Below, piece after piece: positions 8,245 to 20,103 of a DNA stretch of 64,000 bases. The translations under genes and the position numbers were made by a program. The stretch spans positions 592,501-656,500 of the forward strand of contig CAJQUW010008680.1 in the NCBI GenBank assembly GCA_907163375.1, read 5' to 3'. Positions within the stretch are counted from its first letter, which is position 1, and each line of letters starts with the position of its first letter. Source of the stretch: Prostheceraeus crozeri (taxonomy: Eukaryota; Platyhelminthes; Polycladida; Euryleptidae). The notes below the pieces were generated by a model that saw only the letters and a list, made by a program, of their open reading frames with translations, was not told the origin of the DNA and did no database searches.

Positions 8245-10354
8245 TTGGGGAAAACAGACTTATTTGTCATTCTATATTTGATACGTATTGAGCATAAGTG
8301 AAGTATCTATTTTGATAAACTATACAATTTTCTCACATTCAAGTATCATACTTAACTTGTTTTCGTTGAAATGGTAAGTTGAAGATTTCCTCACTCATTA
8401 CCCTCAAACGTTTGGCTAATAGCATCTTTCTCAATTTCAGCCATCTACTTCATCACCAAAACGCTCCCTTCTCGAGGAAACTTTAGAGCTGTTAAGTGAA
8501 GGTAGGTTGTAATAATAAACTATAACTTTAATAGAGATGACAGAATGATTTCTCTTTCAGGTGATGTTAGTACCAGCTCAAGCGGTCAGTCGCGGGAATC
8601 TAATGAGCGGGAATGTGCTGATTGTGGTCACATCTTTACAAGGAAGCGTGATCTCGCCCGACACATCAGACAACGTGTATGTCAACCCAAGACATCATCA
8701 ATCTCCCGAGGTGAGGATGATTCTATTCAACATATCTCCTTTACTTGCGACTTTTGCACTCAATCTTTTGAAACACGTTTTGAATCATCTTCACATACAT
8801 GTAGACTTCACCACACGCATACAAATGATATTTACAGCAACAGCACCTCCTCTATCCGTCTCACTGAAGTGTCGCTCAATAATGTAGTGAGAAATTGCCA
8901 TATGGAATCCTCAGAAACCATTGCTGATTTTCCGGAGTGGTTTCATCAAAATTCAATATTGATAGATGCGCTCTTTAGAAATTTAGACAACTTTAGAATA
9001 AAAGCGCTCATCTATCTTAAAATAAAATATGTTAAAGTTGACCATCATACTGGCGAAATAGTGCAGAGGTTGGAGTTTCACATGCCATCCTCTCCTGCTA
9101 CAGAGGTAGTAGATAAAGAAGTATGGTTAAATTTTCACATTCAAGGGCTAAAATCAAATATTGATAAATTTAACGAGCGCGATAGTGGTCTGATTTTTGA
9201 TGGTGTAGAATCTGTCATGTTTAAAATTACTCTATTAGAAAATTACAGTGGACGAGGCTCCTTCAATCTTCCAAAACCATTAAAAGATAAGAAAGCAGTC
9301 ATTTCTATAGATTGTGAATTGCACTGTTTTAAGCATGCGGTTTTATCCATTCTCCACTATCATGATGTACAGAACAACCGTTTCCGTAAAATCAAATATC
9401 ATCAATGGGAGAATGAATTGAAATTTGATGACTGCAATAGTGAAGATATAAAATTGAAAAATATAGAAATTTGAAAAATTAAATGAAATTAAAATAGTTG
9501 TTCACGTCTGGCAAAAAGGACTTAAAGGTGTACGCTACAACAAGCGTTCATCAACTTATGATCGTGTTGTCAACCTCTTATTGGTATATGAGGATAGCAG
9601 TCAACAATGGCATTACTGCGGTATTCCAAATATTCATCGACTATATTCCCACTTAACATCCAAAAGGGGGGAGCATTTCATATGTGACCGTTGTAAGAGA
9701 TTCTTCTGGTCAAAAAATAAATTTCAAACACATTATGAATGGTGTAAGCGAGGTAAATTGCAAATGGAACGCATGCCCAAAGATAAAATCTTTTCATATA
9801 GAGAGAATGGTAGTGAATTAAGTCCTCTTCGTGTCATCTATGCTGACATGGAATGCTATATTGATGATAACATCCACAAGCCAGCAGCCATATCCTGTTA
9901 TGAGGTATGGCATAATCATTTCCAAAATAAAAATAATAGAATGCATATAATAGTTGATGAATGTTATAGCTCAAACGAGGGAAAAGTTTATATCCATGAC
10001 AGCAAAAGTACCAGTTGATAAGACTAAAGAAAATAAGACAGTCTACTTTGATATAAAATTTTTAGATTCCTATCAATTCATGACTTCATCACTAGCATCT
10101 CTCGTTCAAAATCTTAAGTCTCTTCCACTAACTCAAAATTTGAAGAAACAATATCCTAACTTGACAGATGAAGTCATCACATGCAAAGAAGTGTTTCCAT
10201 ATGCATACTTTGACAACATTTCCAAACTTAGTGAGACTTCTCTTCCATCAATAGATAAATTTAAAAGTTTCATGACTGGTGTAGAATGTAAGGCAGAAGA
10301 TTACAATCATGCTCAAGTTGCATGGACAAAATTTGACTGTCAAACGTTTAGCGA

Positions 10355-10614
10355 TGACGTGATTGTTATTGTTATGGTCTGACGCGATTGCTATTGTTAT
10401 AGTCTGACATGATCGTTATTGTTATGCTCTGCGGCTCTGCGCTATTGGTTAATAAAGTAACCATTCATCTTTGTCTGATCGCTTCAGCATGGTGCTCGTT
10501 GACGATAACTATTCGTTTGTCTGATTGTGTTTCATTCGTACGGTCTAATTCATGCTATGTGAATGTCTTGTTCAATAAAGCCTTGTAACAGGTAACCTGA
10601 CTTTTACTACAACA
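10355..10614 (+). repeat. Gypsy-1 left LTR
   Basis: This 260-bp LTR begins with about three imperfect 25-bp repeats (gattgttattgttatggtct-like). It carries ttcaataaag as a likely polyadenylation signal and ends ctacaaca. It nearly equals 14324-14583. Confidence 0.92.
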
Positions 10615-10615
10615 A

Positions 10616-10630
10616 TTTATTGAACAAGAC
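10616..10630 (+). promoter_or_regulatory. Gypsy-1 primer-binding site, self-complementary to its LTR
   Basis: tttattgaacaagac, one base after the LTR, is the exact complement of gtcttgttcaataaa at 10565-10579 in the LTR. A 15-base match of this kind is the arrangement known from self-primed LTR elements such as Tf1. I see no obvious tRNA complement there. Confidence 0.6.
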
Positions 10631-10643
10631 AAACGACTTCAAC

Positions 10644-11255
10644 ATGGATAAATTCTTACGTCCTCGTACACTGGAAATTAATCCTGAGTCTACGAACGCC
10701 GCTGATGAGTGGGAGATGTGGTTGAACAATTTCAACGAATTCTTCAAATCAATCGTTGCCGCCTTATCTCCTGATAAATTGGTTCTGCTGAAAGCTCATG
10801 TGTCTTGCCCTATCTACAAACTCATCAAACACACATCGACTTTTTCTGACGCATTAGCCATTCTCAACGTTCGATTTATTAAACCAAAAAGTATAGTTTT
10901 TGCCCGATATCGTCTTTCTACATGTCAAAAAACAGGAGAAAATCTTGATCAATTTTTGGATAATTTGAAGGGGCTCTCGCTTGACTGCAATTTCTCGACC
11001 TCGTCTGCTGAAATCATATGTGAACAAGCCATACGTGATGCGTTTATTGCTGGTATGTCTTCTAATTCTATTCGTCAGCGCTTGCTGGAAAATTTGACAC
11101 TGAATCTAACTGATGCAGTCTCACAAGCTCGTGCTCTTGAAATGGCACAACTTCACAGTGAAGCTTATCAATATCCATCGTCGTCTCGAGTAACTTCGGC
11201 TGCTGCTCTGACAGATATTTTTTACAACGCAAGCTTCAGTGCATGGCAAGAATGA
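10644..11255 (+). CDS. gag: Gypsy-1 gag
   Basis: This is a capsid-like Gag of about 203 residues. It contains a WEMWLNNFNEFF helix, an FxxRYRLSTCQKTGENLDQF core and an AIRDAFIAGM stretch, all usual for Gypsy gag. The ATG at 10644 is the first after the primer-binding site. The pol frame that follows overlaps its end and begins with the two zinc knuckles (CYFCGG...C and CGKCGKTGHFAKVC). Confidence 0.8.
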   Translation: MDKFLRPRTLEINPESTNAADEWEMWLNNFNEFFKSIVAALSPDKLVLLKAHVSCPIYKLIKHTSTFSDALAILNVRFIKPKSIVFARYRLSTCQKTGENLDQFLDNLKGLSLDCNFSTSSAEIICEQAIRDAFIAGMSSNSIRQRLLENLTLNLTDAVSQARALEMAQLHSEAYQYPSSSRVTSAAALTDIFYNASFSAWQE

Positions 11256-14200
11256 TGAACATGTAGACTCGAACTCCAACAGTCGTAATGATAGAACTGC
11301 TACAACTGCATCTGTTCTGCGTCGCTGTTATTTCTGTGGCGGCTCTTTACATCCTCGCAATATCTGTAAAGCCCGCAATGCCATATGTGGTAAGTGTGGA
11401 AAAACAGGTCATTTTGCTAAAGTCTGTCGATCCACCGCTTTATCACGGAATATGGAATCAACTTCTACGTCTTTGCTCGATAAATTGAATTTATCTCCTT
11501 TAAGCGGGGTCACCTGTGCAGTTACTACAGGATATGTGAATGGGAAAAGTATGGAAATTTTGATTGACACAGGCAGTTCATGTAGTTATGTCAGCACTGA
11601 TATTGCGAAAACCTGTGGTTTGAAAATAACTCCAGTGACGGGATGTGTTTCAATGGCCTCAAATATCTATCAATCAACGACCAGTGGGCGGTGCTCTATT
11701 TCGCTTGAACTCGAAGGGAGACTTTACCCTGACGTGCTACTCTCTGTGATAGAGAATCTCTGTGCGCCTGTACTGTTAGGCCACGACTTCCTTGGTCAAC
11801 ACGAATCTGTGTCTGTGAAATTCGGTGGTAAACTTCCGCCTATTGAACTTTTTGGCCTTATCGCTCCTCGTATAGAGGCTCCTGCTTTGTTTAATGACCT
11901 TTCAGAGGACTGTCGTCCTATTCAAACCAAATCTCGACGACATAGTCCCAAAGATGAGAATTACATCAAACAAGAAATTGACCAATTGCTTGAGAAAGGT
12001 GTTATAGTGCCTAGTTGTAGCCCCTGGAGAGCTCAAGTTGTAATCATTCCTCAAGGGGAAAAACGTCGTCTTGTCGTCGACTATTCAATGACAATAAACC
12101 GCTTCACAAAATTGAACGCTTACCCTTTGCCAGGAATTAACGAGATGATAGAGAAAATATCAAGATATGAGATCTTTAGTTCTATTGACCTGAAGTCTGC
12201 TTACCATCAAATTCCCTTGCGTTTGGAAGAACGAAAATATACCGCTTTCGAAGCTTCAGGTCGTCTGTTTGAATTCACTAGAATTCGATTCGGGGTAACC
12301 AACGGCGTTGCGTGCTTCCAGAAGATAATTAATGACATCATTGACGTTGAAAAATTACAAGACACATTTGCTTACGTTGATGACATCACTGTGTATGGAA
12401 ATACCACGGAGGACCATTATCGAAATCTTGTCAGGTTTCAAGAAGCTGCTGAGAAATATGGGCTCACTATCAACACTGAGAAAAGCAGATATTGCACAAA
12501 CCGTATTGCTATCCTTGGACACGTCAATGAGAACAAAAGTATACGACCAGATCCAGAAAGAATGAGATCATTACTGGAAATGACCCTTCCTACTGATGCT
12601 AAATCTTAAGACGAGCATTAGGGTTATTGTCGCACTACTCAAAATGGATTCCTGCTTTCTCCGACAAGGCTCGGCCTCTTATCAACAGTGACGAGTTTCC
12701 TTTAAAAGAAAGGGCAGTAGAAAGTTTCAATCAGCTAATCCGTGAGATATCACATGCCACTCTTTATGCAATACAAGATAATGTGCTGTTTGTGGTGGAA
12801 ACAGACGCTTCCAACGAAGTGATTGCAGCCTCGCTTTCTCAAGATGGACGACCTGTGGCCTTCTTCACGCGGTCACTTAACTCTGCAGAAAAAATGCATT
12901 CTTCTATAGAAAAGGAAGCCTGTGCGATCATTGAATCTATTCGGAAGTGGCAGCATTTTTAATTGGCCGTTCTTTCAAAGTCATAACTGATCAACAAGCC
13001 GTCAGTTTCATGTTCGATGGTCAAAACAAGGGAAAAGTGAAAAATGATAAGATTCAGCGCTGGAGATTGGAACTGGCATCTTTCAACTTCGACATTGTTT
13101 TTCGACCAGGGAAGAAAAATCTTGTGGCCGATGCCTTGACAAGAGCGGGTTCAAGTGATAAACTCAGTGATTCAGCTCATTCTGGTGTTAATCTTGGAGA
13201 TCTCCATACGAGTCTATGTCACCCGGGTGTCACCCGCCTTTGGCATGCTGTTAGGGCTCGTAATTTGCCTGTCTCGCTAGACGACGTCCGCTCCGTTATT
13301 CGAAGTTGTTCCACTTGTGCTGAACGTAAGCCACAATTTGTAAAATACAGTGGGCAGCTGGTGAAATCTACTCGACCGTTCGAAAAACTGTATTGATTTC
13401 AAGGGTCCACTACCGTCTTGCACTAGACATAAGTACCTCTTAATCGTGGTGGATGAATATAGCCGCTTCCCTTTTGCGTTTCCAACGACAGATACATCTG
13501 CTGAGACTACGATTCAATGCCTCCTGTCACTATTCTCTTTATTCGGTGTGCCAGAATTTATTCACTCTGATAACGGTCCAGCATTCGTCTCCTCAAATTA
13601 CCGGAATTTCTTACTACAGCACAATATTTCAACTAGTCATTCATCCGTTTACAATCCTCGTGGAAATGGAGAGGCAGAGAGATATGTTGGAACTATTTGG
13701 AAAGCAGTGCGCCTCAGTTTACATTCAAAGAATCTATCCATCGAAAAATGGGAATCTGTGCTACAGATTGCTTTACACAGCATCCGATTGCTGCTGTGCA
13801 CCTCTACCAACCGCACTCCACATGAACGGTTTCTCTCATTTCCTCGAAAAGCAATGTACGGAACTACATTACCTACGTGGCCATTAAATGCTGACTCGGC
13901 CTTTCTACGTTCTCCTGTAAGACAATCGAAATATGACAATGAAGTTGAGAATGTGAAGCTACTCCACATCAATCCTCAATATGCTAGAGTACAACATGAT
14001 AACGGGAAAGAGTCTACCGTCTCTTTGCGTCGATTAGCACCGTCAAACGAACTTACTACAAATGATTTGCCCCAGTTTAATCCGAAAGATAGTAGAAATG
14101 AAACCATTGAAAATAACCCGATAAACAACGAACAAAATAGGCCTAGGCCGTCGCAGGGTGTCGTTCAGACCGAGGGCGATGCGAATACCGAAGACGCTCC

Positions 14201-14273
14201 GAATTTGCGTCGTTCAGCCCGAGTTCGTAAGCCGCCTGATCGATATGATCCTTCTAAAAATTATTTCAAATGA
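11239..14273 (+). pseudogene. pol: Gypsy-1 pol region (protease, RT, RNase H, integrase)
   Basis: In order along the strand there are two CCHC knuckles, an aspartic protease IDTGSSCSYVS, and reverse transcriptase with SIDLKSAYHQIPL and YVDDI. Next come RNase H with VETDAS, an HHCC zinc site with CSTCAERKP, and an integrase core with IHSDNGPAF and GEAERY. It ends in a basic tail with RRSARVRKPPDRY. The region is broken, with a few breaks. It belongs to the fossil Gypsy-1 copy inside the Polinton polymerase gene. Confidence 0.85.
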
Positions 14274-14323
14274 TCAGCATGATCCATACAATAATTATTT
14301 CAAACTCCTGAAGGAGGGGAGAA

Positions 14324-14583
14324 TGATGTGATTGTTATTGTTATGGTCTGACGCGATTGCTATTGTTATAGTCTGACATGATCGTTATTGTTATGCTCTG
14401 CGGCTCTGCGCTATTGGTTAATTAAGTAACCATTCATCTTTGTCTGATCGCTTCAGCATGGTGCTCGTTGACGATAACTATTCGCTTGTCTGATTGTGTT
14501 TCATTCGTACGGTCTAATTCATGCTATGTGAATGTCTTGTTCAATAAAGCCTTCTAACAGGTAACCTGACTTTTACTACAACA
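14324..14583 (+). repeat. Gypsy-1 right LTR
   Basis: This 260-bp copy is nearly identical to 10355-10614. It is preceded by a purine-rich tract (ctgaaggaggggagaa) that fits a polypurine tract. The duplicated agcga follows it. Confidence 0.92.
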
Positions 14584-16399
14584 AGCGATTATATGATCGC
14601 CTATCTAAAATTAGATGTATTTTTGCTGGCTGATGTATTTCAGGAGTTTCGACGAGTGACAGTATAGGAAGATAAATTAGACCCTATCCACTTTGTCAGT
14701 CTTCCAGCCATGTCATTCCAGTCTGCTTTTAAAATGACTGGAGAGACCATCCATCTTTTACAAGATCTAGAGATGCATAATTTATTTGAGCGAGGAATTC
14801 GCGATGGTCTCACATTTGTAAATAGACATCAAATAAAATCAAAAATAGTCTATGATGATCAGATTCATCTAAAGTACTACGACCAGAATAATTTATATGG
14901 TAGACAATTATCCAAATCTCTACCTCACTCTGAGTTTAGCTGGCTAGGTGATAGTGAAATTCAACATTTCTCCAATCCTTCAAACATACCAGCTATTCCA
15001 GATGATGGTGATTGGGGATATTATTTTGAGGTACATCCTATCTATCCAAATAGTATTAAAAATAAAACTGTGGATTTTCCACTTCCGCCCGAATCAGCTG
15101 AAGTGACTGAAGATATGTTTTCTGACTTTATGAAACAATTTCATAAGGATTTAGAAGGGAGTGGACAGCCGAAGTATAAGCCTTGTCGCAAACTTTTGCT
15201 TTCTCAATTTGATAAAGAAAATTATCTAGTCCACTTTTCCATCTTAAAATTTTATTTAGAAATGGGCATGATTTTAAAAACAGTTCACCGCATTATCAAA
15301 TTTAGACAGAAAGCCTTTCTGAAACCATATATTGATAGTAACAGCCAGAAACGTGCACTAACCCAAAATAATTTTGAAGAGGATTTTTATAAATATAAGA
15401 ATAATAGTCTTTTTGGTAAGACTATGGAGGATGTTAGAAAACATATAAACTATGAACTTGTGAATGATAATGATGAATTTCAAAAGTTAGCGGCATCACC
15501 TCTCTTTATTGATAGAGATATTATAGATGATGAGTTGGTTGGTGTTAAAATGATAAAATCAGAAGTAGAGTTGTACAAGCCCATCTACATTGGACAAGCT
15601 GTATTAGATTATTCCAAGCTTGAAATGTATCAACTCTTCTATAGAATATTAAAACCATGTCCTCTAATTAAAGACGTGCGTTTCCTGGGTGGTGATACAG
15701 ACAGTTTCTCTTTAAGTATCGCTGCTCAGAAAGAGTTAAACTTCAATGAAATAGGAAAATCTTTAGAAAATTACTTTGATACGTCAAATTATCCTACAGA
15801 TCACCCACTATACTTTGCTAAAAATATAGCAAAATTAGGATGCTTCAAAGATGAAATGGCAGGAAAAGAAATTAAGGAAATGATTGTTCTTCGTCCTAAA
15901 ATGTATTCTATGAAACCAAAAGACTTCAGTGGCAGTATTAAGCGCTCAAAAGGCATATCTGAGTCGATTGTTGTAAATATGAAACATAGGATCTATAAGA
16001 AGGCCTTTCAAAATAAGTGTGTAACGTTTGTCAACATGACCATCTTAAAGTCAAAGACGCATGAGGTAAAGACTCATACATTTAGAAAGCGAGCACTTTC
16101 CGCGTGGGAGGATAAGAGGTGTTGGATAGGACATAACATATCTCTTCAACATGGTCATCCTGATACAAACATATCACTATCCAAAAGAATTAAACTCACA
16201 CTACCACATTCAGGAGGTGTGTAAATAGATTCAGTCTCAAATCAGTATTTTGATGATGCTTTTGTGTACATTCATTGTTGTTTTATGTATCGCTTTAGAT
16301 TGCACTTCCTTGTGAATATATGCCTACAGTCAGCTCATTCCCCCTATATCTGTGAAAAGACTTTTTCATACACATTTTTATTTCAATAAACATATCACA

Positions 16400-17934
16400 A
16401 TGACTTCACTTTGTTTTCCGAAACACTTAAGTTACGAGGGATTTAGTATCTTTGACATGGATGCACTCATGTAGGCCATTTGTAATTTTGATAGAAATAG
16501 ATGCTATAGTTTGTTTGATAACAGGATGGTAGAAAATAGGTTGAAACATCTTCTCGACTATTCCATATAAAGCATCCTTATCATGAATGAAATCACGTAA
16601 AATGTGTTCTTTTTCTCGCCAATAGAAATAGGTAGAATCAAATCACTTTGAATGTAAAGGTGTTGTTCATGTTTATCAAGTGTCATTGGTGTTTCTATAC
16701 CAATCGTATACGCAGCAGTAAACATTTTGTAGCATTGAAAAACTAAAGAGTTTTTTCAAATTTTTGCTGTCATCACCCAGTTTCAGAACAACGCGTTGAT
16801 TTTTAATTGAAAACGAAATGTGGTCTTTACATCATATTTACTTTTCATCACATGCTTCAACTTCTGTTGTATATAAGGACTTATTACATGAATGAAGCTT
16901 TCAACCGCATGACATAGACGCGGCATTATATTGATAGCAACTTTAGATTCTTGATAAGACTGGTAAATTTTCTTGATGCGATCACCATAGATGTCCACCC
17001 ACCATTCATCATTAACTGAATCAGCTTTAGTGTGATATTCATGAGAACCATACACCACACCGCTTCCAATAATAGGTGTATAATGTCTTACAAAATGACA
17101 CAAGGTTGGAGAGAAATAAACTGTAAGTTTGTCATTATATTTCTGAATAACCAACTTATCTTTGTCCGCCATAATTTTCTCTCCATACTTTCTACCAACA
17201 GTCTCAATCCATCGTTTTACTAACTCAATAAGTGATAAAGGTTTAACACCACGCTTTTTCAAAATGATGCGTTCTTCGCATTCTACAACATCTTCATCAA
17301 ATATTTTAAATTTATAATGAAATTTGTTGATTCGATTTGAATTAACTTTTTTAACATTTGCAGTAGCAATTGACGTTAGATGTAGTCCATACCTAAAACC
17401 GAGATGTGGGTGGAATTCATTATCCAGCCTCAGTGTAAGACCTTTAGTAAAAGAATGAAAGCGAAGGAACTGTCTCCCATTCCAATGATAGATAGTAAAC
17501 TCATAAACTTTCTGATCCTCATTCTTCATGGTGGAAGTATTACCACTATTGAATGCCTTAATAATTTTCTCATCCCCAAATGGACCATAATAATCTGATT
17601 TTGTCTGAATCCATTCATAGTTCCACTTTCCATCTGACGTTAAATTGTATGGGAACTGGAATGCATTATTCATCGTTATTCCATCATGGGTGCGAGGAGT
17701 CAATATCATTTCTCCCAAATCATTCACATTCTGAATATTGCTATCATAGCAAATGCTGGAAACACCTACTTCCCATTCACCTTCTAGATGTAGTGAGAGA
17801 TTTAATTCTACTCGAAAGTCTGATGGTTTATTATTAGGAAATATATTCATAGAAGCATTACTGGGTGAGTAAATTAGAAACGAATCTCTATTTTCACTTT
17901 CCATACTAATCACATTGGAAAAATATATTAGCAT
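16400..17934 (-). pseudogene. Polinton-1 'LNGEWEV' family protein, copy A
   Basis: This belongs to a Polinton family of unknown role that opens with a short hydrophobic strand, then an (L/N)xGEWEVGV motif near residue 50. Here it reads HLEGEWEVGVSSICYDSN. Homology to the whole 544-residue Polinton-2 protein (56506-58140) is seen. A late position next to the capsid genes suggests a virion-surface or assembly role; that is inference. The copy is broken, with about one or two breaks. Two genes of this family stand in tandem in Polinton-1. Confidence 0.6.
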
Positions 17935-17943
17935 ACTTTTGCA

Positions 17944-19347
17944 TTAACTCTTCATTCGGAAATGGAGTGTGATACTTGTCACAGCATCTTTATGAAAAGG
18001 AATCAACGCACCAGCATCTTCATAAATTGCAATATCAATTTGTGGGATGTAGTTTGATTTCAGCTTTGTATAATGCACTTTCTTGAAAGTATGCTCAGAT
18101 AAAATACTGCAGCTTTTTGGCTGGTATGGTATCATTGCTAGCAATAGAGCTTCAACATCTACCACACGTACATCTTCACCAATATTGGAATATATCTGAA
18201 AATAGTTAATACGACGCGATAGCGACATGTCTGCGCTAGCTTTGGTTACAGTACCACTTTTAAAGATATTTTGATCAAAACCCAAAATGTCCATTATAGT
18301 TTTATCCATAATTAGTTCAATACCTTTCCCACTAACAGTGAGAGACAGAGCACCTTACTTTTCAGAAAATGAAATTTGTTGGTCATTAATCACTTCATTC
18401 AAATAATCTACAACCAATTTAACTGAAGTAATAATGCGAGGCATCAACACTCTTGTTTCATGTAAGACACCACCGAAAGGCCCCATACGCTATCTGTATA
18501 AAGATACGGACCATTGTGTATCAAATTGATTTGACCTTTCACATGGCAAATGTTGCATATCAAATTTTCCATAAACAGCTGCAGAATGATGTCGTAAGAA
18601 CTGATGAAAATCTCTTGAACAAACTAATACTAGATCATCATCATTTAATTTACTTATTGCAATATGATTAGATGATTTGATATAAGTCAATGTTGCCACT
18701 TGTTTACCATCAACTCGAAGGAGATAATTAAATTTCTTCAGTAATGTTTCAGGAGTTATGTTTGTCTTTCTTTGGTTAATCACAATCTTCTTCACCAACG
18801 TCTTCTCATTTTTTGGAATAAGATCTACATAATAAGCTTCCTCTCGATATATTAACTGTTTATGACCACTTGGGTGGTAATTAACGTTATAATTGTCATA
18901 GCTTGTTAAGGTGCTAGCGAGGTAACCTAAATCATTTCTTAAACTTGGACTTAAACCAACAATCCAATCTTTCTCAACTACATGATGTACATAATTGTGA
19001 TCATCATTGTGCGGAGTAAATTGGACAATATGTTTACACGCTTTATTCAGGAAATCATATATAAACTTTTTACATGATAAGAGATCTTTCTTCGGCCATT
19101 GTGGAATGTATACTCGGCAGCCCTTTTCACATTGGTAAGCAGCTGTGCGTCTCATATTAGTAGTCATCACGTCATGATCAAAAGTATAGACACAGTTACT
19201 GTGAACAAGTTGTGTGACCCCTACTTCCCACTCTCCATTCAGCTGTTGTGTATTATCAATGGGAGTAGAAAAGATAGCGGATCGATTACTAGCAAATCTA
19301 TTTGTTGCTGCATTGCTAAGCAAAATATGGTAAAACGACATTTTCAT
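17944..19347 (-). pseudogene. Polinton-1 'LNGEWEV' family protein, copy B
   Basis: The start (MSFYHILLSNAATN) and QLNGEWEVGVTQLVHSN are at the upstream end. The downstream part contains DILGFDQNIF and a YEDAGALIPFHKDAV-type end, matching the C-terminal part of the Polinton-2 protein (DILGFKRDIF, YDDSGNPIQF). The interval covers one family member and is broken, with about one or two breaks. It is transcribed toward copy A. Confidence 0.6.
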
Positions 19348-19385
19348 ATTCTGGTGATCTATATATTACCAATTTGCATAACATC

Positions 19386-19742
19386 ATGAAGACTTGGATT
19401 TTGGATTCTCAACAATACATCAAAGTTGATCGCAATGGAAACGTTCATTTCAAAAATTCTCATGGAGATACATCGAGAGGAATTACATTAACATGGCGAC
19501 AATTTTTTGATCTTAATGACATCATGAGGGATTTGGAATATTTTGAAACGCTAAAATTCAACTCTTTTGGTAATCAAGTTTGGCTTCAACATTACAGAAA
19601 TGAAATTCAAATCTGTCATTCTGATTCCTCAATCTATTTTTCATTTCGCAAATACAATTGGGAAAAATATATAAGATGGATACATCGCTCCATTATGTCA
19701 TTTATTCGTCGAGAGTTCATCGCTTTGCTATGCAACTCTTAA
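19386..19742 (+). CDS. small Polinton protein, PC4-like, copy 1
   Basis: The 118-residue product begins MKTWILDSQQYIKVD. It shows two successive halves of the pattern strand-strand-strand-helix: YIKVDRNGNVHFKN with GITLTWRQFFDLNDIM, then VWLQHYRNEIQI with IYFSFRKYNWEKYIRWI. The first half resembles the PC4/p15 single-stranded DNA-binding coactivator pattern (YV..., ISLTPEQWEAL). This is a weak, pattern-level likeness only. A second copy follows at 19779. A homologue lies at 58803-59135 in Polinton-2 in the same place, between LNGEWEV genes and the protease. Confidence 0.5.
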   Translation: MKTWILDSQQYIKVDRNGNVHFKNSHGDTSRGITLTWRQFFDLNDIMRDLEYFETLKFNSFGNQVWLQHYRNEIQICHSDSSIYFSFRKYNWEKYIRWIHRSIMSFIRREFIALLCNS

Positions 19743-19778
19743 TGAGACACCACCTTCAACACAATGTTACGCTCCATC

Positions 19779-20103
19779 ATGAAGAGTTGTAAATTAGATT
19801 CCCTACAACATGTTGAGATTGATTATGATCAAAACGTTTATTTCAAAGACTATACTGGAAATATGAGAAAAGAATTTGTTTTATCATATCGACATTTTTA
19901 GTGCCTAAATCATATCATGAAGGATTTGAAATACTTCTATATGAAAAGACATTCACGCATAGGAAATCGCATATGGTTGCGACTAAAAAAGGAACGGATA
20001 CAAATCTACCATTCCCAACTTTCTATCTGCTTCACATTTCATCAAGGTAGTTGAGAGAAGTATAAAAGTAAGATACATCGCTCTATTTACTCATTTCTTC
20101 ATC
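19779..20103 (+). pseudogene. small Polinton protein, PC4-like, copy 2
   Basis: This tandem paralogue of the preceding gene starts MKSCKLDSLQHVEIDYD and shows the same VYFKD, FVLSYRHF, IWLRLKKERIQIYH and ICFTFHQ strands. It is broken, with about two breaks. The TBP-like gene starts at 20104, directly after it. Confidence 0.5.

Larger units (their letters stand above)
10355..14583 (+). mobile_element. Gypsy-1, compact Ty3/Gypsy LTR element inserted in the polymerase gene
   Basis: Two 260-bp LTRs (tga...aca) flank a 3.7-kb interior, with a perfect 5-bp target duplication agcga at 10350-10354 and 14584-14588. The LTRs differ at about 4 of 260 positions (about 1.5%), so insertion is young relative to the Polinton. 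Parts in order are gag, two CCHC zinc knuckles, aspartic protease (IDTGSS), reverse transcriptase (YVDDI), RNase H, HHCC and integrase. The element is broken, with a few breaks. The primer-binding site looks self-complementary to the LTR, as in Tf1-like elements. Confidence 0.92.
8371..16224 (+). pseudogene. POLB: Polinton-1 protein-primed DNA polymerase B gene, interrupted by Gypsy-1
   Basis: This is the replicative polymerase of the Polinton, of the protein-primed family B. The ATG (8371-8373) sits alone before a gtaagt intron (8374-8440). A short second exon (8441-8501) and a second intron (8502-8560) follow, as introns are known in some Polinton genes. The main exon starts with a C2H2 finger (CADCGHIFTRKRDLARHIRQ). 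A second Cys pair (CDRCKRFFW) and an exonuclease box (YADMECY) follow. After the LTR insert come palm motifs: DQNNLYG (motif A), NSLFGKTM (motif B), GGDTDS (motif C) and an ALSAWEDKRCW end block. The gene is broken, with about four breaks besides the inserted Gypsy element. Polinton-2 must have its copy outside the window. Confidence 0.9.
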
